Source: Candidatus Geocrenenecus huangii
Lineage (GTDB): Archaea > Thermoproteota > Nitrososphaeria_A > Caldarchaeales > Wolframiiraptoraceae
Assembly (NCBI GenBank): GCA_023268155.1
Contig: JALNKM010000002.1
Span: 186,001-250,000 of the forward strand
Length of the DNA stretch: 64,000 bases
Direction of reading: 5' to 3'
Positions 16,287 to 23,499 of the stretch are shown here, in pieces (position 1 is the stretch's first letter; every line of letters starts with the position of its first letter). The notes beneath the pieces are model-generated. The model did no database searches. It worked only from the letters and a program-made list of their open reading frames with translations, and was not told the DNA's origin. A program made the translations under genes and the position numbers.

Positions 16287-17789
16287 CTACCCTATTTTCT
16301 GTAAGCGTCTTTTCTGATTTATTATGATCGCTGTTGATGCTATTAGTATGATTGTAGCTGTTACAGTTGTATATGTTGCTACTTGTATAGTGAAGATTCT
16401 CTGAAGGTTTTCTTTGAATACTTCGATGACCTTCTGTATTACCGCGTTTATCTCAACTATGTATTCACTGAAGTGGGGGATGTACAAGAGGACCTGTATT
16501 CCTCTTGCTGAGATTATAAAGACGTATGCTGGCTGATCGTATATTCCAGAAGCGAGGTCTAGGAAGCTTGAAGCTAGAATAGCTTTCTCATTATTGACTG
16601 TAAGATTAAATCCCATGATATTCTCAAGGTCTACAACTTCTGGGGAAAGCTCTACTATGAAGAGCCTGCCTGAAGTATTGTCTGGAGCCTTAAGCCTAAC
16701 CTTAACTCTATTCTTCTCAGCCTCCATTATCTGGGCTTCGATTGCTTCATCGAGTCTATAGACTTCCGGTGGAGCATCCTTAAAGATTTTAAACCATGCA
16801 CCTACGATATTCCGTTCTTGTTCGACTGATACTTGACCTATGTTTCTGGATTCATTCATACCATAGACAAGCTCCTTACTAATAGAAACAATAGTTTTAT
16901 TTCCTATTGTAATTATCTTCTCTCTACTAATTAGTATTGTGCCATTCTCATACTGGATAAGATATTCTACATGCTCCACAACAACCCTGTATTCTCCATC
17001 TTTCCTCTCTAACTCTATATTGACTTCACCTTCTCTAACAGTCTCCGATTCCGTGGAAGAAGATTGTTGTATGTAGAGGGTAGTGCTAACCGTATTCTCC
17101 ATCTTTGTGGATGGAGTAATAGGCTGAATAGACGTATGCGAGGTTTCGGTCTCTTTCGTTGCTACTGTTGTATGGGAGACCCCGACGGCTTCCTCAACTT
17201 GTCTTAGGACAGTCTCAGCCTTAACTAGTAGAGAATATGCAGTCTGAGGGTTTTTATCTAATATGTCTTCAGCCTTACTAATGAGGTCACGAGCTTGACT
17301 AAGTAGTTTTTCTAAAGGTTCTTCTTCAATAAATTGAACTACAATCGATTCTAATTCATCATACTTCTTCTTTAATGACTCAAGCTTACTCTGGACCTCT
17401 TGGATTGAAGGTTTTACAGAGATCTTTCCGCCAACTATTCCTTGTAAGGCCTTTATGATTATTTGGATCCTTGTCTTCGCATATACTAGTGTCGAGAATG
17501 CTTTATCGTGTTCTCCTCTTTTATAGAGTTCCAGCCCCTCTTGATATTTCAGTTCAGCCGCTTCAAGAATCTCTCTATAGATCTTTACATCCAGACCAGC
17601 ATCTCCTGCCTGCTCTATTTCTTGTCTAGCTTCACTTAAGAGTTTTCCAACCTCCTCTAGTAGGCTTTCTACTTTATCTTTAAGCGTTCTATCAGATGAT
17701 ATAGAAGAACCATCCTGGCTTAAAGCTGTAGCTAAACCTGTAGAAATTAGTAACAAGAATATAAGAAATAACGCAAGAGTCTTCGTCAT
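16287..17789 (-). CDS. Secreted, membrane-anchored surface protein with coiled coils
   Basis: A 500-residue protein with a signal peptide (ALFLIFLLLISTGLATAL, cleavage near residue 25) and a C-terminal membrane helix (VTATIILIASTAIIIN) before a basic tail, so most of it faces outside. Residues about 30-205 are helical with glutamine and glutamate heptads, in three blocks that resemble one another (a 'SLLEEVGKLLSEARQEIEQA' pattern recurring at about 38, 150 and 180). A Ser/Thr-rich linker (about 207-250) and a beta-rich domain follow. Not recognised as any enzyme. It is divergent from the membrane-bound regulator at 18095, which may control it. Confidence 0.6.
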   Translation of the reverse strand: MTKTLALFLIFLLLISTGLATALSQDGSSISSDRTLKDKVESLLEEVGKLLSEARQEIEQAGDAGLDVKIYREILEAAELKYQEGLELYKRGEHDKAFSTLVYAKTRIQIIIKALQGIVGGKISVKPSIQEVQSKLESLKKKYDELESIVVQFIEEEPLEKLLSQARDLISKAEDILDKNPQTAYSLLVKAETVLRQVEEAVGVSHTTVATKETETSHTSIQPITPSTKMENTVSTTLYIQQSSSTESETVREGEVNIELERKDGEYRVVVEHVEYLIQYENGTILISREKIITIGNKTIVSISKELVYGMNESRNIGQVSVEQERNIVGAWFKIFKDAPPEVYRLDEAIEAQIMEAEKNRVKVRLKAPDNTSGRLFIVELSPEVVDLENIMGFNLTVNNEKAILASSFLDLASGIYDQPAYVFIISARGIQVLLYIPHFSEYIVEINAVIQKVIEVFKENLQRIFTIQVATYTTVTATIILIASTAIIINQKRRLQKIG

Positions 17790-18094
17790 CTTCTCGTTCT
17801 TAAATATTCCAGATTAATTAATAATTTTTCCTTTTTCGAGATTTTTCGAAGTTTATCTATGTATAGTCTATCTTAACATTGAGCTAGGTTAACAAGCTGC
17901 GTATTTCCCTCCTAGTTTAATCACCCACTCAAATATTTAGATTGCCTTTATCTATATAAGAAATGGTTAAGGCTCAATAGTGGATGAATGTGATATACGT
18001 GCTTCTAGATATGTTTTGCTCATAATCCATGAAGGAAGTCGGAGAATCATCTAGGAGAAATATATGAGGGAGTAGATTTGTTATATCATGGAAG
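17790..18094. promoter_or_regulatory. Divergent intergenic region of 305 bases
   Basis: No gene is seen. Toward the right, GAAATATATGAG at about 18056-18067 is a plausible TATA box about 30 bases before the ATG at 18095, giving a very short leader. Another TATA-like CTATATAAG lies at about 17952-17960. Toward the left, AT-rich DNA at about 17810-17830 precedes the surface-protein start. Confidence 0.35.
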
Positions 18095-18907
18095 ATGGAG
18101 TCTAAGGAAGCTATCGACTTAGTACAGGTCTATAATCTTTTGAAGAATCCTCTAAGAAGAGAAATCCTAACTCTACTATACACTCGTGGAGAGATGAATG
18201 CTACTCAGCTTAAACTACTACTAAATGTAAGCTATGGGACACTATACTATCACTTAGAGTTCCTGAAGCCTTTGGTGAGCCAGGTTAGTAGAGGTAGATA
18301 TGTGCTGAATGAAAAAGGATTGATTGTAGTAGAAAAGATGATGAGAGATATGGGTGCGGAAACGAGGGCTTCCCCATCTACTAGCATCCTTAGAATGATG
18401 TCGATGGCCTCATTGATGGAGAGGATATCTAATAAGCCTTCTAGATATCTTGCATTAGGGATAACGCTTATGGTAATCGCCGTCATGCTCCTGTATGTTA
18501 TGCCTCTAAGAATGGTGATACTCCACATCTCTTTAAATCCGTCTAGCGGGAGCCTTACAACTTCTATTATCAGCTTAAGCATAGTGTTGGGATATGTCTT
18601 ACTTTCCGGAGAGATTCTCTCCCCATATAAGGGAGGATTTAGTGGACTACTAGTCGGGGTCTTCTTCTCATTCATCCCCATAGACGCCTATCTCGCATTT
18701 ATCTTACTCCTCCAGCAGCTAAATATTCAGATTACTATGATAACTCCGCTACTTCAATTATTGTTCATCGTGGCCCACGTAATACAGTTGGTGATGATTG
18801 CTTCAGCCCTCACACATTCAAGAGGGGTTGGATGGGAGAAAAGTTTACCCGCTTCATTAATCTTATCATATCTTAGCATACTAACCTTATACTACAATCT
18901 ATTATGA
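18095..18907 (+). CDS. Membrane-bound winged-helix transcription regulator
   Basis: A 270-residue protein. Residues about 8-85 form an ArsR-like winged helix: LLKNPLRREILTLLYTRGEM, the recognition segment QLKLLLNVSYGTLYYHLEFL and a wing (SRGRYVLNEKG). Five or six membrane helices follow from about 115 to the end. Archaea have many such regulators anchored in the membrane, able to sense the cell envelope or a lipid-soluble signal. It diverges from the surface protein gene at 16287-17789, a likely target. Confidence 0.7.
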   Translation: MESKEAIDLVQVYNLLKNPLRREILTLLYTRGEMNATQLKLLLNVSYGTLYYHLEFLKPLVSQVSRGRYVLNEKGLIVVEKMMRDMGAETRASPSTSILRMMSMASLMERISNKPSRYLALGITLMVIAVMLLYVMPLRMVILHISLNPSSGSLTTSIISLSIVLGYVLLSGEILSPYKGGFSGLLVGVFFSFIPIDAYLAFILLLQQLNIQITMITPLLQLLFIVAHVIQLVMIASALTHSRGVGWEKSLPASLILSYLSILTLYYNLL

Positions 18908-18952
18908 ATTACTAGGACAATCTTATATTATTCTATCATTTTATAAGTCTGT

Positions 18953-19570
18953 ATGCTGGATGAACGTGAAATTGAAAGAATCAAAAAGGAAGTAGACTCG
19001 TACAGAAATATTGACATACTATCATATGTTGATGAGATGATGCCGTGGATGAGGCCTATCCAACATACTATAATACGTGTCTCAAAATTACTTGAAGAAT
19101 CTAACATAACATATGCATTGATAAGCGATTATGCAGTGAATTTCTATGGAATACCTTATTGGTCGAGAGATATACGGTTTGCAGTAAGAAGAATAAGTTT
19201 CCAGGAACTTACGGCTATTTTAACCGAGTCGCATTTTGAGAAACTTTTAGAGGAAACTAATTGTCTGACGATTCTAGATAGTCAGATGAACAACTTTCTA
19301 GTTTTTTCTAGTGAGCCTGAGCCCCTTAGATGGGATGATGAGATGGTAAAGAGGCTCTCTAAAACAATAATAAATACAAGGATTCTAGCACCGGAAGATT
19401 ATGTTATCATCCTCCTTAAACGTGGGGGACTCAGAGAAATTGATTTGGCGTTGAAAATCCTCTACAAAAATCTCGAAAATATTGATAGAGGATACCTATA
19501 TCTGAGGGCTAGGTCAATTAATGTAGAAGAAGAATTACGTGAATTGATGGATAAGTTGGCTAACGTATAA
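18953..19570 (+). CDS. Nucleotidyltransferase-fold protein with degenerate active site
   Basis: A 205-residue protein. Its region LISDYAVNFYGIPYWSRDIR (about 57-76) aligns with the 'GGxAvxxYGxPRxTxDID' signature of nucleotidyltransferase-fold proteins of the AbiEii/MNT type. The two glycines are replaced by SD and the final aspartate of DxD by arginine. Metal-dependent catalysis is therefore unlikely, and it may be a pseudo-enzyme with a binding role. No toxin or antitoxin partner is adjacent. Its last 11 bases overlap the end of the convergent homocitrate-synthase-like gene. Confidence 0.5.
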   Translation: MLDEREIERIKKEVDSYRNIDILSYVDEMMPWMRPIQHTIIRVSKLLEESNITYALISDYAVNFYGIPYWSRDIRFAVRRISFQELTAILTESHFEKLLEETNCLTILDSQMNNFLVFSSEPEPLRWDDEMVKRLSKTIINTRILAPEDYVIILLKRGGLREIDLALKILYKNLENIDRGYLYLRARSINVEEELRELMDKLANV

Positions 19571-20948
19571 TGAGGAAATTTATCTTATCCACAATATGAC
19601 TCAGTCTTGTCTTAAACTTCTCTATGTTTTCTTCAATTCCTGGATTCATCCTCACCATTAATAACAGGTCGGAGTCTCCGGAAACTTCTTGGATAAGTTC
19701 TACTTCTCTCCATTTAGCTAGTTCTCCGATTAACGGCTCGATTAGTTGTCCGTCTCTAATCTTCAATAAAACGTACGCATGTACGTACCCGAAATACTCT
19801 TTTATCCTCTCATGCGGTATACTTAATCCCATCTGTGAAAGTATCTGCTGTAGCCTCTCGATAGATAGTCTTCCACCCTGTCTAGAAGCTTCTGCACCTA
19901 TGTACTCTGTTAACTCCTTTATCTTCTCAGGATCTAGATTCTGTCCATTAAGCAGTTTTTCGACTAGTCTCTTGCTGATGAACGGGGTCACCTCATAGAG
20001 TGGGGAATCGAAGTCGTATTGGAGCTTCATCTTAGGTATGTATCCTTCAGGAGCTTTAGTAGTCATGGATTGATGTACTCCCGCTCTAATAGTTCTGGCC
20101 TCGTCACTTAGTGGATGTCTAGCGGGAATCCTGATCCCTGATAATCTACTGAAAGTTTGATATAGCTTCTTTAGAGATTCCCTCTTTATACCTAGTTCTA
20201 TTCTATGGATATCGGTTAATACCGCGGCTACTTCGTATAGGTCTGCGATCCCATTTCTATCACCTATTCCTAGTATGCTGACGTGGGCTTCATCGGCTCC
20301 TGCAAGTATGGCCTCAACAGTATTGGCGGAAGCATATCCGTAATCATTATGGAAATGAGCTGATAATGGAGCTTGAGTACGCTTCCTCAGTTCTTGGAAG
20401 AATTCTCTCGTAAGCGATGGTGTTAATAGACCAGATGTATCGGGAACGCTTATCATCGTGGCCCCAGCATCTTCCAATAAGTCAATGACCTCGACCAGTC
20501 TTTTTACGTTCTCTTCAAGATATATTCTTGAAGCATCCTCTATCGTCGCCCGAATATATTTGAAGCCCTTTTCTCTAGAGGACTCAACTGCATCTACAAG
20601 TTTTCTAATGACTTCTTCATCAGTATACTTATCAAACTTGTGCTTTATGTGAATTTTGCTTAAAGCTACGTAGACAGCTATACCCCATGAATCATACTTA
20701 CTAGCATTCTCTACATCTTCTCTACATGCACGGCAATGGATAACCGGCTCAGCCCCATGATCATTCAGTGTTGATAAGATCTTCTTTAAATCTTCTGGAG
20801 TAGTTCTAGGAGGATAAGCTAGTGTTACTTCAATTCTGTTTAATCCTGCTTCAAGTAGAGTTTCTGCTAGAGTTATCTTTGCAGATAATTTTAGCGGTCT
20901 GTAAAGCTCACCTTCTCTCAGTGTAGTATCAAGTAATACAGCCTTCAT
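19560..20948 (-). CDS. Homocitrate/isopropylmalate synthase-family enzyme with C-terminal RAM domain
   Basis: A 462-residue DRE-TIM metallolyase. The N-terminal barrel begins LLDTTLREGE and has metal ligands in SAHFHNDYGYASAN (about 196-209). The loop GIGDRNGIADL corresponds to GIGERxGNAxL of isopropylmalate and homocitrate synthases. The usual glutamine after LREGE is leucine, so substrate details may differ. The C-terminal 75 residues (VHAYVLLKIRDGQLIEPL onward) are a RAM (Lrp/AsnC ligand-binding) domain. Archaeal homocitrate synthases with such a domain, thought to sense lysine, are known, so lysine or citrate-type synthesis is the best guess. 2-isopropylmalate or Re-citrate synthase are alternatives. 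Confidence 0.75.
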   Translation of the reverse strand: MKAVLLDTTLREGELYRPLKLSAKITLAETLLEAGLNRIEVTLAYPPRTTPEDLKKILSTLNDHGAEPVIHCRACREDVENASKYDSWGIAVYVALSKIHIKHKFDKYTDEEVIRKLVDAVESSREKGFKYIRATIEDASRIYLEENVKRLVEVIDLLEDAGATMISVPDTSGLLTPSLTREFFQELRKRTQAPLSAHFHNDYGYASANTVEAILAGADEAHVSILGIGDRNGIADLYEVAAVLTDIHRIELGIKRESLKKLYQTFSRLSGIRIPARHPLSDEARTIRAGVHQSMTTKAPEGYIPKMKLQYDFDSPLYEVTPFISKRLVEKLLNGQNLDPEKIKELTEYIGAEASRQGGRLSIERLQQILSQMGLSIPHERIKEYFGYVHAYVLLKIRDGQLIEPLIGELAKWREVELIQEVSGDSDLLLMVRMNPGIEENIEKFKTRLSHIVDKINFLIIR

Positions 20949-21257
20949 CGTTTTGGATACACGTTCGCCTCATACTATAATAACCTTTCCTCAGAATCGT
21001 TCAACAATCGTCGACTTCGCACTTAATAGACTATAATCATAGAATATTTCGTAAAATATGAAGAATATTCCGAAAATCTGACTATGCAAGTCGTATCTTA
21101 TTCTTTCTACAGAGGAAATATGTTGAGGCATTTAGAATGACTCGTGAAAGATTTGTAAGCTTCCTCGTATTATAGGTCGTTACATTAGACTCCATTCTGC
21201 TGAATAATTGTAAAGTATTTATTAGAAGAGAAACAATAGATTAATTGAGAAGCTGGA
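20949..21257. promoter_or_regulatory. Divergent regulatory region with AGAATATT direct repeats
   Basis: These 309 bases separate the synthase at 20948 and the RAM protein at 21258; no gene is seen. The leftward promoter is probably the TTATTATAG near 20975-20985. The rightward one is AAAGTATTTATTAG near 21211-21224. In between, a repeat (AGAATATTTCGTAAAAT at 21041-21057 and AGAATATTCCGAAAAT at 21062-21077 or so) occurs twice on the same strand with 21 bases between starts, about two helix turns. This would suit one regulator bound on one face of the DNA. Confidence 0.4.
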
Positions 21258-21761
21258 ATGAAAGCATATATCCTAAGCATTATTAGTCCGAGAGGTGGAT
21301 TAGTACAAGCCCTAAATGCTGTTAGAAGCTCGAAGATCGTGAAAGAAGCTTACCTAATCTATGGAACATACGACTTGATATGTAAGATAGAGTTTGATAG
21401 TTTCTCTCAAGTAGACACCTTTCTAGATATGCTTCAGCAAAATGGTCTCCAAGATTCCAATACACTTATAGTTAAAGAGGGTGGTTTAAGCTTCGAAGTA
21501 GAAGGATGTAACCGAATCGAGAAGTGTGCATACATATTTGGTAAGATTAAGAGGCCCTCTGTACCGAAATTTTGGGAGAAGCATCTTAAATCTATAGAAT
21601 CGGTAATGGAGGCTCACGAGCTATACGGATTATACGATGTAGTAATAGCAGTATCAGAAGATGCTAGGACAGACTTCTATAACAAAGTCTTTAAACAATT
21701 ATGGTTACTCACAGAAGTCAATCTCACCGCCACTCATACTATGTTCACTGTAAAGCTCTAG
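21258..21761 (+). CDS. Protein of two tandem RAM (Lrp/AsnC ligand-binding) domains, no DNA-binding part
   Basis: A 167-residue protein. Residues about 1-75 read as one RAM domain (MKAYILSIISPRGGLVQALN, then a VKEAYLIYGTYDLICKIEF core). Residues about 88-167 read as a second, more divergent copy (AYIFGKIKRPSVPKFWEKHL, then AHELYGLYDVVIAV). The helix-turn-helix of Lrp proteins is missing. Stand-alone RAM proteins are known to bind amino acids and can modulate a partner. The divergent neighbour enzyme carries a RAM domain of its own, so shared amino-acid sensing is plausible. The last 57 bases overlap the DUF116 gene on the other strand. Confidence 0.65.
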   Translation: MKAYILSIISPRGGLVQALNAVRSSKIVKEAYLIYGTYDLICKIEFDSFSQVDTFLDMLQQNGLQDSNTLIVKEGGLSFEVEGCNRIEKCAYIFGKIKRPSVPKFWEKHLKSIESVMEAHELYGLYDVVIAVSEDARTDFYNKVFKQLWLLTEVNLTATHTMFTVKL

Positions 21762-22370
21762 AATCCTCGACAAAGATGAAAGATTAAATTTCGTATTGGA
21801 ACATCCATTCTTCAGTAGTGGGACCGCTTGCGCTGCAATATTAGCCCTGTCAAGGAATATCGATGCTAGTTTTATCTCTTCTCCACAAGCTACTCCGACA
21901 ACCCCATCGTATCCAAAACGTTTAATGATATTTGGGATACATGAACCTCCTGGAACAATATATACATCATAGCCTAGTCCTCTAGCGATTTCTGCCGCCT
22001 GGTTTACTTGGCAGTCATCGGAGCATTTTCTACACCTATAGGTAGGTATCTCAGGGTCGAACTCGGCCCTACATTTGTAATCAATGTACTTCCTAGCACA
22101 ATGAGGAAGGAATAAAACTCTCTTCCCAGTTCTGATGAAGTTTTCTCTATAGGCTATGTTCTTAAGATATATGTCCACTAAGTCTTCGAGAATAAGCAGA
22201 ATATCGGATACATCTAGACCCGTCATCTCGGAGAGCCTAAATTTCTTGATCAAGTTCCTCAAGACTTCCCCAGTCTTCTTATGCAAGTTTCTTGAATCAA
22301 TTAATAATGCCAATTCCCTAAAGAATTTCCTCGGAACAATCGTCAGGTCGAAAGTAAACCTATAAGGCAT
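21705..22370 (-). CDS. DUF116 family protein
   Basis: A 221-residue cysteine-rich protein. FLPHCARKYIDYKC (about 90-103), YRCRKCSDDCQVNQ (about 113-126), YIVPGGSC and a late VACGEE follow the conserved pattern of DUF116 (LPHCLR, CxxCG/DxC, GGS, ACxxD/E). The cysteines suggest metal or iron-sulfur binding, perhaps in redox or lipoate-linked chemistry. The function of the family is not settled. It ends inside the convergent RAM gene with an overlap of 57 bases, which is unusual, but both reading frames look genuine. Confidence 0.8.
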   Translation of the reverse strand: MPYRFTFDLTIVPRKFFRELALLIDSRNLHKKTGEVLRNLIKKFRLSEMTGLDVSDILLILEDLVDIYLKNIAYRENFIRTGKRVLFLPHCARKYIDYKCRAEFDPEIPTYRCRKCSDDCQVNQAAEIARGLGYDVYIVPGGSCIPNIIKRFGYDGVVGVACGEEIKLASIFLDRANIAAQAVPLLKNGCSNTKFNLSSLSRILELYSEHSMSGGEIDFCE

Positions 22371-22620
22371 TCGCCATAAACACTTCTAGATAAAAGCCTT
22401 AATAAACTTATTCTTAAGATCACTACGCAGAAAACAATACAACACCTCTAAAATTCCTACTTTAATTCTAACTACCATCTACTTATTTTATTATAATGAT
22501 GGACGCTCTCGCAATCTCGATGCCTAAAATCATATTAATGATGTTATAGTAAACTTTGTGAAGATCACTGTCAGTTTATTTGCATTGTGTCTAACATAAT
22601 ATCTCAAGCCGTTATAGATT

Positions 22621-23301
22621 TTAAAGGTATCTGACAAGAACCTCGTTTACATAATTTCTCAGAATGCTTGCGAATAAGTGGAGTATCTCAACGGAGTATG
22701 GGTTTAGTTGTTTGAAGCACCCCTCATAAGCGTTTTCAGGAAAGAACTGCTGTAATATAAGTCTCTCCGCTCCTCTACATAGCTCCCCGATCTCCTCGAT
22801 GTCCCTGGCTACCACAACTTCTGGAACTACAGTTATCCTGAACTCATAGCTGACTTTGCCGCTCTTCAAAAGATCTATTGATTTAAGGAGAGGTGAAACG
22901 TCCCCAGCTCCTAGCATGTGATATTTTCTCGGCGAGGTCTTAACGTCTAACGCCACATAGTCTAAATATGGCAAGCAATCTTCAAGGATATCTGGTCTAA
23001 AGCCATTTGTGTCAAGTTTAACGATGAAGTTCTCAACCTTGGTCATCTTTAAGAAAGTTGGAAGATCATTATGGATTGTAGGCTCGCCACCCGTGATAAC
23101 AATAGCATCAACATATCTTTTGCGCTGGCGCAGTATTTCAAGCGCATCTTTTTCTGAAAGGAATGGAGGAGATGGCTGGAAGGCTATCCTCCAATTGTAA
23201 CAATAGGGGCAATGGAGGTTGCACCCAGGCGTAAAGAGCACCGAAGCCACATAGCCAGGGTAGTCGAGCAGACTGGTTTTCTGAAGACCCGCAAACTTCA
23301 C
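22621..23301 (-). CDS. nrdG: Anaerobic ribonucleotide reductase activating enzyme (radical SAM)
   Basis: A 226-residue radical SAM protein. The cluster motif is C27-NLH-C31-PY-C34, followed by the GGEP-like VITGGEPTIH motif (about 68-77). The opening KTSLLDYPG is typical of archaeal NrdG-type activases. It makes the glycyl radical on NrdD. It lies downstream of nrdD on the same strand, with a 33-codon frame between them, and is probably in one operon. Confidence 0.87.
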   Translation of the reverse strand: MKFAGLQKTSLLDYPGYVASVLFTPGCNLHCPYCYNWRIAFQPSPPFLSEKDALEILRQRKRYVDAIVITGGEPTIHNDLPTFLKMTKVENFIVKLDTNGFRPDILEDCLPYLDYVALDVKTSPRKYHMLGAGDVSPLLKSIDLLKSGKVSYEFRITVVPEVVVARDIEEIGELCRGAERLILQQFFPENAYEGCFKQLNPYSVEILHLFASILRNYVNEVLVRYL

Positions 23302-23397
23302 CCTCAGTCACTTCTTTAATATCTTGCCTCAATACCTTAGAGCCCTTTAGTTTAAACCTTTTTAATCATATTTATGTTCACTTCAGTACTATGCTCT

Positions 23398-23499
23398 TTA
23401 CTCTTTAAGAAAATGGTGTATCGGTGATTTACGCCCGTAATATCTCTCCTCTGATAAGTGTACATGTTCATCTGGCGCCAGTTCACTTATTATATCCAT
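23398..23499 (-). CDS. Overlooked 33-residue protein coupled to nrdD
   Basis: Too short for usual gene finding. Its ATG overlaps the nrdD stop as TAATG (A at 23499), so ribosomes ending nrdD can restart here. The peptide begins MDIISELAPDEHVHL and ends in SPIHHFLKE, with a basic RYYGRK patch in the middle, and looks like real protein rather than random sequence. It sits between nrdD and nrdG, so it may be a small accessory to class III ribonucleotide reductase. I know of no described counterpart. Confidence 0.5.
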   Translation of the reverse strand: MDIISELAPDEHVHLSEERYYGRKSPIHHFLKE

